Source: Sinohyriopsis cumingii (lineage: Eukaryota > Mollusca > Bivalvia > Unionida > Unionidae). From it: DNA of 64,000 nucleotides. Shown here piece after piece: positions 22,965 through 32,705 of this stretch (the stretch's first letter is position 1; each line of letters opens with the position of its first letter). The notes below the pieces were generated by a model. It saw nothing but the letters and a program-made list of their open reading frames with translations. It was not told where the DNA came from and did no database searches. Made by a program: the position numbers and the translations under genes. The stretch covers positions 132,271,325 to 132,335,324 of the forward strand of contig CM068829.1 in assembly GCA_028554795.2 (NCBI GenBank), read 5' to 3'.

Positions 22965-23462
22965 AATGAACCAAGAATTTGTAAAGCATCCAATCATCAA
23001 GGATTATGAAGCAACTCTTATGGTGTAATAAGGCACTGTCGACGAAAAATACCAGGTGGTTATGTTAATAATCGTGTGTATCTCATATTTACTGCTGGAA
23101 ATAAAACATATCTTTGTCATAGGTTCGTATTTGAATGTTTCCGTGGATTGATCGAAGACGGTTTTATGATCTTTCATATTGATGGCCATAAACTTAAGAA
23201 TAATTTATTCAATCTGAGAGCTATCACGCAGAGTCAGAATTCTGCATGTGGTGGGACTGGTAATTATGAAAAAACAGTCTCAAGGAAGGCGGTTAAATTT
23301 ACAAATACAGAGACTGGCGAAGAAATAGTATTTCAATCGATAAATTCAGCTGGGAGAAATTTTGATATTAACGCGCGTGCTGTACAATTTGCTAGAGAGA
23401 AAATATATAAATCTGCTCTCTCTAAGAAATATAAACATAAAATCATTTTCCATTATTGTTAG
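22965..23462 (+). pseudogene. HNH homing-type endonuclease
   Basis: A plus-strand gene starting at ATG 22965, with one frameshift near 23020, then an open frame to the stop at 23460-23462. The core matches phage-type HNH endonucleases: HRFVFECFRGLI, then FHIDGHKLKNNLFNLRAITQSQN, where H, N and the closing N of the HNH signature are visible. A NUMOD-like DNA-binding tail follows (INSAGRNFDINARAVQFARE). Such genes are usually selfish hitchhikers in viral genomes (family knowledge). It lies in the accessory region between the polymerase and the late block. It is distinct from the HNH domain fused to the helicase. Confidence 0.75.
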
Positions 23463-23490
23463 AGATAACTGTCAAGCTAAGTTATCTCCG
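23461..23490 (+). terminator. Hairpin directly after the HNH endonuclease stop
   Basis: AGAGATAAC and GTTATCTCC pair across an 11-base loop, starting at the stop codon. It could be a 3' processing or termination structure, or chance. Confidence 0.3.
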
Positions 23491-24173
23491 GTAGAGTAAT
23501 TAGGTAGTTTCCTCGATTATATTTACCAACTATTTCTTTAATTTCTTTTTTGTGTCATTGTTTAGTAATTAATTAATAATGATACAACTGTCAATTTATC
23601 ATTTTAAACTGATTTATGTCAATTTGACACTAAAAATTCATCGTGGAGGGTTTAAAGATGAAAAGTATGGAAATGCGCTCATAACCGCCTTTCATTCCTA
23701 CTACTCCCAAGGGAGATAACTCCCCTCTCCTTGACAAAGAGTAATTCAACAGTTCTTAAGGTCAATGACGTGAAGGAAGGGAGACAATTTTGTAGTATAT
23801 GCTTTCTGCATGGATCATAATTAATTTTGTTATGGTAATTAACCATCTGTATCATAATTAATATCAGTGAAGTAACATAATTTTATAATAGTTCAAATGA
23901 GTAAAGGGATATTGATGGTTTCTAACTGATCAAGACAGAAAGAACACGCGGTACATGTACAGTACAACAGATATGTTACGCAGAAATAAACCTGATTTTG
24001 TCAAGGCAGAAATATATATTTTTTAAAATCTAACTTTGTCACGGCAGAAATATATATACACAGCGAGTTTCTAAACAGAAATAAATCCACACTGTAATTT
24101 TATGTACTGTATGTAGCAACCTAGTATAGGTAACTTTATAATAATTTCTGAAACGTATATTTGTAAGATTGGA
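23491..24173. other. No gene seen; may be non-viral insertion
   Basis: Contains the AAGGGAGATAACTC motif near 23709 that I associate with mollusc repeats, and two copies of a GCAGAAATATATAT segment near 24006 and 24044. It may be part of host repeat material inserted into the Polinton. Confidence 0.35.
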
Positions 24174-24530
24174 ACCATGGCGCAGAGGTAGAGTTGGCTG
24201 ATTCTCATCTTGGGGGTCAGGTTTCGAATCACGTGACCGGCATACTGTCGACGGTACCGATTATAGAATTTGTTCTATATAACACTGGAGACGCCAGCCC
24301 GCAAGCGTTGCATGTACACCTTTTCGCACTCTCACCGGGGTTTGATATGGTGTGTGTGTGTGTGTTTGTACATGAAATGGAAAGACATAGACAGCCTTCT
24401 AAATATTCTAACATTTCGTTTCGCTTAGAAAATTCGCTGGAGATATGTTTGTGAACGAATTAGTGACGCCCTCAAAAATAAACCGTATCGTGATGTGAAC
24501 TCTAAATCACACTGACGGCACCCCACAAGG
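24174..24530 (+). mobile_element. tRNA-derived SINE inside the Polinton
   Basis: ATGGCGCAGAGGTAGAGTTGG resembles a tRNA A box and CAGGTTTCGAATCAC a B box, at nearly tRNA spacing. A GT-rich stretch follows near 24350. Boundaries are approximate. Confidence 0.5.
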
Positions 24531-24670
24531 ACATTCAGAAAGAATGTCGGCCAAAAGAAACGGTCATGGGGTGCCGAAAAGGTTATAAGAAAGGTCTCAT
24601 AAAGGATCCTATGAAAGACACAAAGGCCAATAAAGGGTCCTCATGCTACGGTTCATTTTTTGTTAAAAAT

Positions 24671-24673
<3 letters not shown>

Positions 24674-24746
<73 letters not shown>
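24674..24746. repeat. (TA)n microsatellite next to a viral gene start
   Basis: About 36 TA units ending one base before the ATG of the next gene. Confidence 0.97.
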
Positions 24747-24748
<2 letters not shown>

Positions 24749-25156
24749 GAATTTTGAAAATATTAATGCTATTATTTCTGCAATGAAAGAATTATAAAAG
24801 ACGGCATAAATATTCAACTTGATCCTGAAAAGATCATTTCTGATTTTCAGTCATTACAAAATCGTAAATTTCAGGGTGGATATACACTATCATTTGAATA
24901 TCGATCGATGAAGAATATACACGAAATAATGTTACAATCTTTATCAACAGTGAAGGATATAGAAGTAGAGTTATTCGTCCCTCTTTCCATCGCAATTGAT
25001 AATATTAGATCAAAATTATCTGACGAATACGAATCAAAAAAGATCACAAACACACGCGTGAGACAACTGAACAAAATTCTATTAGATATTGAAAGAAAAA
25101 ACACTCCCGCTTATGAAAATGATTCTAGTAACAACGTCACTAATGAGAGTGATTAG
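24747..25156 (+). pseudogene. Hypothetical Polinton protein, about 135 codons
   Basis: ATG at 24747 directly after the (TA)n tract, one frameshift near 24795, then open to the stop at 25154-25156. The protein is charged and predicted helical (KIISDFQSLQNRKFQGG..., then RQLNKILLDIERK). Family not recognised. It is the last plus-strand gene before the convergent late block. Direct repeats of AACTCAGAACTAGACA follow near 25200 and 25240. Confidence 0.5.
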
Positions 25157-25232
25157 TGAGAATCAGTAAAAAAAAGTATTCTGTTTGCATATTTTTTTTA
25201 ACTCAGAACTAGACAGTATTTTTTTTTATTAT

Positions 25233-25554
25233 TTAAAACTCAGAACTAGACATTTTTTTTTTAAGTTGATCGAGTTTAATGCAGGAATGTGCATAATTCA
25301 GAATCTGATCTCTATCAAACGTGATCATAGAAATATTTTCTCGCCGGAGCCAATCTAATTGTTCCTGCGTCAATAAAAAGTATTCGTTACCGTATTCATC
25401 AATAGCTATGTCAACACTAAATTGTTGTATGTTTACTGGAGACTGTCATTATTGTTCTGATGGCGTTTTCAAACACCTCCCTTTCGTGTATGAAAACCCT
25501 CACATGCTGATACATTATATGATATACTTCTTGATTAATTATAAGATTTGACAT
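25233..25554 (-). pseudogene. Small hypothetical late protein
   Basis: Starts at ATG 25554 (MSNLIINQEVYH), has one frameshift near 25430 and ends near 25233. The second half is acidic and aromatic (DEYGNEYFLLTQEQLDWLRRE). Family not recognised. Its start overlaps the end of the upstream structural gene by about 20 bases, so it belongs to the late block. Confidence 0.5.
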
Positions 25555-26916
25555 ACAGATTTAAATTCAGAAATTCTCCACGTAGGTTAATTAATTGTCC
25601 GCTCTGGTCAGTAAGTTTGAAATTTATTCTTTATAATAACGGATTATGATATCAAAAAAAGCAGGATTGATTGGTTCTTGTACAATCAAACATCCAGGAG
25701 GTACATGCGGAGTAAAAGTATATAAATTATATCCTTGCTGAGACTGAATTGATTGTTCAAGATCTATTTGAAAGCTGCCATCAATTACGTCACATACAAG
25801 ATTGACTGCAATGGTTGATGTTATATTACCGATTCAGGTGAAATATGACGACCTTCACCATACGGATTATTGTTATATTTGAGAAGAGATGCTGGTGGCG
25901 ATATTTTTTTCCATGAATCGACGATTTGGGAAACGTTTTCGTTGATAAAATCGTTAAGTGATCTCTTTAGTCCGTCGGTTTCAAATCCGGGAAGTATAAA
26001 TTTTAGTAAATCTGCTTTAGCTATTTTATAGTGACTAATATATAATTGTCTGTTATTTATTATTTTTTTACTTCCTATATCGTACGTACTAGCATTATTA
26101 TTTCGATAATAACTCGATTAGTAAATTCAGTATCTGATACAAATTGATTTAAATGTTGTATCGTTTCAATGATCTTCTTTTTTAGATCGTTATTAGGGCA
26201 TTCCAGAATATAATGTTTAAATAATTGCACTAATGTCGTGAATGTAGTTGTATGTTCGGCTTCAACTTCATCAGCCAAAGATCTGAAATCCTTTTCATAG
26301 ACAATATGATCTGAAGTACTTCTATCAAAATAGATTATTGAAAACTGTTTTAGGAAATAATCTACCGTCAGAAGTTTTAATACGATCATCTGCATTATGA
26401 TCACGCCACGGATATCCATCTCGATATTGTAGAGTCGTTATAAATTTTTTCGTTAATTGAGAAATCATCTCTTTGAGGTTCCGGCAGTCCTTGATACTCT
26501 GGCGGGATTTCAGGCCAACCTAAAACAGATCTGATTAATGATTGATAAATATCTACAACATAATCTGGGGAATTGATCTCTATCGCGGATGATAACGTTG
26601 GTTCGTGTACTGAAATAGCTATTTTCGCCTCTCTTCCAATTACTGATTTGATTCTCCGCTGAAATTCATCATTAATTTGTTCGATCCGATAACTTCCTGT
26701 TGGAACAGAAACAACTAACCAATCGGGGGTTCCATAATCTTTATTTCTATTTGCAAATACAAGTGCATTATTTGCTGGCAATCCACCAAATGATTTTGAT
26801 CTGATATTAGGCCAACTGTAATATACTCGTAATTGTGCTAGTACGATTTCTTTCACTGAAACTGCAGTTGGAAAGTTAATACTGAATTCTGGATTATTTG
26901 AATTTACTGATATCAT
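25535..26916 (-). pseudogene. Polinton structural protein (second minor capsid or spike-like)
   Basis: Starts at ATG 26916. The N-terminal 171 codons are open: VNSNNPEFSINF, a YYSWPNI segment, WLVVSVPTGSYRIEQINDEFQ and LGWPEIPPEYQGLP. The remainder is broken by at least four shifts but ends with GYNLYTFTPHVPPG and LTDQSGQLINLRGE, both of which I recognise from a conserved uncharacterised protein of animal Polintons. Probably a virion component. The start overlaps the upstream gene by 4 bases (ATGA). Confidence 0.65.
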
Positions 26917-27441
26917 TGCTGTTTTTGTTGGAGTCGTATTGTTGTAGTAGCTCTTGTGACGTCATTGTTATTTAAATCCTGATTTTTTAAATCAATCGCT
27001 GTCATTGCTTCATTGTAAATTTTAATCATCTCCGTAAATTCAAAATCTGATATTTTTCCATCATTAAGCTCGTTGATAATAACGAGGATAATTTGGAGTA
27101 TGCTATCGTTGATGTGTGCAATTTTATTATCTAATCATGCAATTTTGCATTTGTGCAAGTACATATTTTTTGGCAATGATATTGAGAACACCGGCAATTT
27201 TTGTTGTAGTTGAAACACAAATTGTTACAACTACTGGTACCATCATTGTTATTCTTGATAATAACACGCCGGTTCCAGCAATAACAACAGACGCTGAATA
27301 AACAATTATATCAACAATAACCACACGTCTGCGATATTTCTTTATTTTTACTGTATACTGTTCGACGGTATCTTTTAATTTTGTTTGCCATTCACGTGCA
27401 TGATTATACCTAAATTTTTGAACGTTGATTAAAGTGTTCAT
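26913..27441 (-). pseudogene. Polinton membrane protein
   Basis: ATG at 27441. The protein has a basic N terminus (KIKKYRRRVV), two strongly hydrophobic segments (VDIIVYSASVVIAGTGVLL and MVPVVVTICV) and, after one frameshift near 27126, an acidic helical tail (NDGKISDFEFTEMIKIYNEA). This layout matches a conserved small membrane protein of Polintons, in which two transmembrane helices are followed by an EF-hand-like helical tail. Function unknown; a role in the virion or host membrane is inferred. The stop TGA overlaps the next ATG. Confidence 0.6.
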
Positions 27442-27462
27442 TATATTTTATTTAGTAACCAA

Positions 27463-28430
27463 TTAAGGTATTTCAGCCACAAATTCCAGACACCACCAGT
27501 AAGATGTTTTGGTTAATTTTTTATCAGCTGCTTCCAGTAAAACTGTTTCTTCATCTCCTTTATTTAATATAATATATACAACTCCAGAAACAAATATCGG
27601 TTGAATGCCACCAGGCATATGTAGTAAATATCTTAAATTTTGCAGCGCTGAACACAGACAGCCTGTACACACCAGTAACTTCTACAGTATGTTTGATGGT
27701 GTTATTTTGCTGTGACCATGTTGAGAATCCTGATGATACTGTGTATACTATGTTGGTAATCTGCCCGTTAAGGATTTTAATTGTTTTAACGATATCAGGA
27801 ATCCCACTTACGACATCTATTTTTTTCTAATTGTTTCAATATCTGACATAGCTGTTTTAATATCAACGAGTTTCACGTTGGTAGTCAACGGGGTGCCAAA
27901 TAAATCATCTGTGATTTCATCAAGTTTTTGAAAGTTTCTACGAAGTCTTGTAAACGCGCTTACGTCAGTGTCATACTCAGCTCGTAGCGTGGATAATTTA
28001 GTATCTACTGTGTCTACATATTTCTTCATCAGATGTTGGATCTCTTAAAACAACTATTTTGTTTCCGTTCATACTGAGTTCGCCCGTCATCGTATCACCG
28101 GTGTTCCGCAAACGATTAGCAACGCTTCTTGCAATTTCATTTCTAATAAATGCGAATGACATATTTGAATCTTTGATTTTTCCGCCATCAGTAAATACTG
28201 GAATATTATCCGTAGTAGGACCGATAACTCTAAGAATTATATCATTCCATTTGATATTGCTTTTCTTTAAAACACGGTATTTATCCTGATAAATAACAAC
28301 TTCATCTTTATCAACGCCAGAGAGATTCATAATATAAGCGAGTTTATCTTTAGTCGCGTAATTTGACAAATCAATATGATGCTTTTTTCTTACCCTTGAT
28401 AGAAGAAAATCTTCCGTAAATATCAAACAT
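27463..28430 (-). pseudogene. Fibre-like virion protein
   Basis: ATG at 28430 (MFDIYGRF), a frameshift in an A run near 28395, then a 140-codon open part containing NYATKDKL, a fibre-repeat signature GDTMTGELSMNGNKIVVLRDP, and KKYVDTVDTKL after another shift near 28025. The signature is the same as in tail-fibre and trimeric spike proteins. A coiled-coil-like stretch follows (27817-28029). The C-terminal part (27463-27672) is beta-rich and would be the receptor-binding head. At least four breaks. It lies directly after the protease in the late block. Confidence 0.7.
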
Positions 28431-28462
28431 TATACTTTTAAGATCTATTTAAAACGACGTGA

Positions 28463-28851
28463 TTAATGTGTGTAATCATGCACGACTTTATGAGGTGCAT
28501 TGGAAGACTTTGATAAAGCGTCAAGTACATTAATTACTTCACGACCACATATCGGTGGATCAGTCAGTACTTGGGTTGGTAATGTTATATACCAGACTGG
28601 AGTTTTTATTGTGTTTATGTATTTTAAAAACTCAACTGGTGGAGGAAGCCCGTACGAATCAAAATAAACAATTCCACGTGGATCAATTGCGTATGCCACC
28701 CAATGAGTACCAGGTCTTGAATTATTATCAAGATTTATGATTCCTGTTCAAAATTGTATGGTTGTTTTGGTAAGTGGTCACGCATAAAAACACCTTTAAA
28801 AAAATTTATATGTAATTTTTTGGTGGCATCAAGTAAATCAAAATTAGACAT
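28463..28851 (-). pseudogene. Adenain-like maturation protease
   Basis: ATG near 28851, one frameshift near 28748, stop at 28463. Catalytic landmarks in adenain order: His in GTHWVAY (28703-28705), the acidic position in YFDSYGLPPP, and Cys in ICGREV (28547-28549). In adenoviruses and Polintons this cysteine protease cuts capsid precursors during maturation (family knowledge). The remaining frame keeps all three catalytic positions. Its start overlaps the end of the preceding hydrophobic protein gene by about 8 bases. Confidence 0.8.
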
Positions 28852-29248
28852 TGGAAAGATTATCGAAGTGTTCAGGAAGTCCCATACCTTTTCCGCATCG
28901 ATAAGGAGTTCCTGGTAATCTTAGACCTCTTCCCTTTTTTATATCCCTTTCCTGTTGCTTTCTTTAATGCCACCCGCACCTAACGCGCCTGCTTTCACTA
29001 CGGCTGGAACAACAGCGGTACTAATGCTGGTATAGCTGCAAGGAGTGGAAATATACCACCAACTTTAACCATATCTTTAATAGGGCTCGAAGAAAGGTGA
29101 AGTTAATTAATGATAATTTGTTTGGACTCCCGTTAGAAATCTGATCTTTTTTTAGTGATATTTTTGTTCCGCATTTATTCGCGAGTTTTGATTGTAATTT
29201 TTTCACCTGACCGGAAGTCAGAGTAACTCCAACTTGACTATATGACAT
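28844..29248 (-). pseudogene. Small hydrophobic virion protein (pVI/X-like)
   Basis: ATG at 29248. N terminus VGVTLTSGQVKKLQSKLANK, followed by a Lys-rich stretch and a hydrophobic core (FPLLAAIPALVP), then after frameshifts a basic Gly/Arg tail ending just upstream of the protease. The N-terminal pattern is one I know from a short protein that sits between capsid and protease genes in many animal Polintons and recalls adenovirus core/membrane-lytic proteins. Exact role inferred. Confidence 0.55.
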
Positions 29249-29273
29249 TTTTATAATATGAGAAGTGATTTAA

Positions 29274-30629
29274 TTACATGTTTTCTACTGGAGCGTCAAT
29301 AACTCGCATTCTTCCACCAGCACCTTCAAGTAACATTGATTTGTCTGAAAGAATAACTGCAATTGCTTTGTAATTAACACCACCAGCTGGATTTACACGA
29401 GCTCAAAAATGTATATCAACGATAGATTGTCTAGATAAATCAAGATGTTCCAATGAAAAGTAATAGATCGGATACAGATTTCAAAAATCTAACTATGATA
29501 TTTGTAGACCGGTATCTACATTTTGATCACGTCCCATAAATGTCATTAAACGATGATATGCACGTGCTATGTAGCTATTTTCAAAATTTAAAGATATATC
29601 TTCAGATGGTTCTTGATGCCCATTTATCCGTAAAGAAACCTCACTAATATTAAAATTGTCAAATAGCATATGACTACAGTCTTGATTATTTAATCGTCTT
29701 GGCGCAGAATCTCTATGCTGTGATGCAATATACCATGTAAATAACCCGGCACTATTACTCTGAATGCAATCTGTGGTCATAGTCAACTATGATAACAATA
29801 ATTTGTCACCTGAATCCTTAAAAGAAAGTGATCTTTGTTCTTCAGCAAGCGATGGAGTCATTACTGGCATCCATAATGAAAGTTTAAATAAAATTACTTT
29901 ACCTTCAGCAACAGCAGCTGGTCGCCAAATAGCATCATTATCGTTACCCATTCTTACAAGTACAACTGTATGTTTCGCTCCAAAGATAACTTTTCTGACA
30001 GTTTTGCAAAATCCAAAGATATGAGATAATGGAATCGCGCACGAAATTCTTCTACGACCATCTTTCAGCATTGATTTACGTGTGGCAAATCCTAGGTTAT
30101 AATTTGGTCTGGTGTTAATAATCATGTTTTCAACATCAATATCAGCAGCGCCTGTATTATTTCTTGGTCGTCTTATATCATACTGGTTACTTTCAGGATG
30201 ATCAGCTTTATCTTTGGCGAACATCATTGACGGTCCAGCTGATCTAGTTTAATCATCTGAATATCTTGCTAAACCTATTATTTTTGTAGCAACATCAACG
30301 TCTTTTTGAATTGTTTCAATATTTCTTCCATCAATCATATACGTAGCGCTATCAAATAACGCCATAATACCATTGTTAACAAAACCAACTATGACATCAG
30401 CTCCATATGCTATATTAAGAGGAACATCTGTTACAAGCTCTCCTTCTATCTTAATAAATGCTTCGGCGGGTAAGAAATATCTGCTTGTATCTTGAACTTG
30501 TAATTCGATTCGACCACGCTGATTTAGTTGTCTTGAGTCATAAGAATAAAATTGATAATCACGTATCGATTCATCTTTGAGAACCGGTGCGTCTAAATCG
30601 AACGCTGGATCGGATACAGGTTTGAACAT
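29274..30629 (-). pseudogene. Double-jelly-roll major capsid protein
   Basis: One reading frame of 452 codons from ATG 30629 to TAA at 29274-29276, with no frameshift but five internal stops: TAA 30249-30251, TAG 29787-29789, TAG 29493-29495, TGA 29481-29483 and TGA 29403-29405. Landmarks of Polinton hexon-like proteins are all in order: FYSYDSRQLN, a FLPAEAFIKIEGEL strand, NNGIMALFDSATYMIDG, IPLSHIFGF, VLVRMGNDNDAIWR, then the second jelly roll with SYIARAYHRLMTF and the C-terminal AIAVILSDK. It would form the trimeric hexon of the icosahedral shell. The start is chosen because it begins 13 bases after the upstream stop. Confidence 0.9.
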
Positions 30630-30642
30630 TTTATTATAATTG

Positions 30643-31039
30643 TTATCGTCTAACACGAAGACCACTTCCTGAAAAAAAAACTTGTATTTGTCGGTATAAT
30701 TTCATTAGATAACTTTGTGGGAACAACTTTGCGACTTGATTTATTATTTTGCTGACATTTGCGGGCATAACTTCAGTGCTAGATAATTTTACTTGCTGTG
30801 GTTTTCTTCGTATTAATGAAGCTGGTCTGTCTTTGACTGTCAAGAACGCTTTACCGGCAAGATTACCACTAGCGCCAGGAATTTTATCACGAATAACCTC
30901 AATAGCCTTCATCCCTAATTGTTTTGCAATCGGTATTGTTTTTGGAGCCATCCTTCTGAAAAAACCATTCAGTATCACCAAGTCCATCTCCGTAAATTGC
31001 TTTGTAAGTTGGCAGTCGTGAATTTACTACCCTGACCAT
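30643..31039 (-). pseudogene. Minor capsid protein candidate
   Basis: ATG at 31039, a short first frame with LPTYKAIYGDGLGD, one frameshift near 30975, then FFRRMAPKTIPIAKQLGMKAIEVI and a basic tail. The GDGLGD..FF(R) start followed by a Lys-rich amphipathic helix occurs in Polinton proteins placed just before the major capsid gene. It could be PX/penton-associated or a DNA-binding core protein; I cannot decide. The stop is 13 bases before the capsid ATG. Confidence 0.5.
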
Positions 31040-31098
31040 TACAGGTCCACGTTGAGCCGTGTGTACAATCATTTTGTATATACTGATTAATTAATTGT

Positions 31099-32396
31099 TT
31101 AGTGGCTGTGATAATCATCAGCAATTTCATCAATAAGGGAACGATAAATGTTGCGATCCATAATACCGCCAGTGAATAATCTTCGACAAATATCAGGCAT
31201 TTCATTAATAATTACCGGCGAATTATTTCCTGCACGTTTTCCTCCGATCAGAACTTCTAATCTATCTACATCAGAAAGAACATTACCAGGACAGCTTCCT
31301 TGAGTAGAAAAACACTTCCAGTAGCGCCTGGGTTATATAAGTCACGAAATTCTTCTTTTTCTTGTATCTGTTTTAGTTCTACATCACGAAAATGCGAGTC
31401 ATCATCTTTTGCAGGTCTCTTGCTGTGTATGAAATATACATCTTTAATCCAATCATCATCATTATTTCAGTGAAAAAGATATTCAGTTTTTACATATTTT
31501 TCTAGTTGACGATTTCCACGTGCAGTAATATCTACTACCTTTTCACGTGGCAAATTTGTGATGAGACTAATACCGTTAGACGTAAATTTATTCCTAACAT
31601 TAATTAGTTCTGGTAGTTGTTGTTGAGGATGTTGTAGTTTTTGTTTTTGTGACCGTGTAATTCGTAATGATTGTGGTTGCTTTTGTTGTCGTTCTATTTG
31701 TTGCTGCGGTGGAGGAAGCTGATAGGAAGGTTCTTGCTGAGGAGATTGTGGTTCTTGTTGTTGAAGTCGAAACTCCCCAAGTCTATTTATTTCTTTGATA
31801 TACTCATCGTATATTTTATCATTACTTCTGACCACGGGCTTGTCATAATACAAACGATATAACCATTTAAAAAACTATCCTTATTTATGTCAGCATGCTT
31901 TCTTAAAATTTCTGACTTTCGAAAATAACTATCATGTGCAACACGTGTAAAATCTTCCTCCTTAACTTCCTTAAGTTCTTTAATAACACCTTTTTTAAAT
32001 TTTTTACTTAATTCAACATTTTCTTTTCTTACTTCAAGTTCAGGGGAAAATATATTTTTTATATCAGCCAATTCATCAATTATTTCTTCACCTGCATTAG
32101 TAGGAGGAGGCTGAGAGGTAGTTATATTGGCCGGAAGTGTTTGAAAAAAAAATTCATAGTATCTTTACAGCTAGTTTTAACGTCGGAAGAAGACCTTCAG
32201 TAGCTTCTGCAACTCATTCAGTAACTTTTGTAATAGGTTTGAATAATTTGTCTGTACTTTCTGCAAATTCTACGTGTGATTCTTGACATTCTTGACGTTT
32301 GTGTTTAAGAAAATCACGAGCAGGCAAAAACTTTTTGATTGCTTCTAATCTTTCTCTAGCTAATCTAGCTGTATCAGATTCAGCACCAGGTGCCAT
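31099..32396 (-). pseudogene. Large hypothetical late protein with coiled-coil and Gln-rich regions
   Basis: ATG at 32396 (MAPGAESDTARLARERLEAIKKF), first gene inside the right terminal repeat. It holds a charged helical N terminus, a KPITKV segment, a Lys/Glu-rich coiled coil (31850-32070), and a Gln/Pro-rich linker (31580-31790). The C-terminal domain has EEFRDLYNPG and LEVLIGGKRAGNNSP...INEMPDICRRLF. It is broken at least four times. The C-terminal NNSP motif is familiar from uncharacterised Polinton proteins. Function unknown. Confidence 0.5.
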
Positions 32397-32425
32397 TATT
32401 GATATATAAATAATGATCTAATTAT

Positions 32426-32633
32426 AGCAGCAGAGGGGCGCGACCTCAATGAGACGTCAGGCGGGTAAACAAAAAAAACGTACAAATTTTGACAAAAATA
32501 ATGTAACCCAATTAGAGAAACTCTCGGTAAGTTATAGGCTTTGGTTTAACGTCAGTGACCTTATTTTTCGTGTGGGGTTTCTAGTTTTCAAAGTTACGTT
32601 TCAGCAAAAGGTCTGTTCGCCCCCTCTGCTGCT
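32426..32633 (-). repeat. Polinton right terminal inverted repeat, 208 bp
   Basis: Reverse complement of 15607-15814 with about 18 differences. Also bounded by AGCAGCAGAGGGG and CCCCCTCTGCTGCT. Confidence 0.95.
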
Positions 32634-32638
32634 ATAAA
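32634..32638 (+). repeat. Target-site duplication, right copy (ATAAA)
   Basis: Matches 15602-15606. Confidence 0.6.
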
Positions 32639-32642
32639 TGAG

Positions 32643-32705
32643 TGTTGGATAGTAGATAAATCTGTGTTCATAGTGCTTAATTGGTTTGTGGATAGTAGAT
32701 CGCTA
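32643..32705 (+). repeat. Minisatellite continuation, right of the Polinton
   Basis: GTTGGATAGTAGATAAATC and GTGGATAGTAGATCGC are two more units of the array at 15110-15606. Confidence 0.75.

Larger units (their letters stand above)
15607..32633. mobile_element. Maverick/Polinton (adintovirus-like) element, decayed
   Basis: A 17,027-base element bounded by 208-bp inverted repeats starting AGCAGCAGAGGGGG, with ATAAA duplicated at both borders and a shared minisatellite outside. The core Polinton gene set is all recognisable: packaging ATPase, rve integrase, protein-primed PolB, adenain-like protease, double-jelly-roll major capsid protein and minor structural proteins. Extra genes are a zinc-ribbon/PLA2 protein, a fibre and HNH nucleases. 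Polintons are self-synthesising DNA elements thought to be integrated forms of virus-like agents (family knowledge). Most genes have frameshifts or stops, and a LINE (16783-18013), a SINE (about 24174-24530) and (TA)n tracts lie inside, so it is an inactive fossil. Confidence 0.95.

Noticed and set aside
24174..24245. Possible tRNA gene
   Set aside because: A and B boxes are present, but the arms do not fold into a clean cloverleaf and SINE-like sequence follows; called a SINE head.
29274..30629. Stop-codon reassignment to explain the five stops in the capsid gene
   Set aside because: TAA, TAG and TGA all occur in it, and neighbouring genes carry frameshifts, so decay is the simpler explanation.
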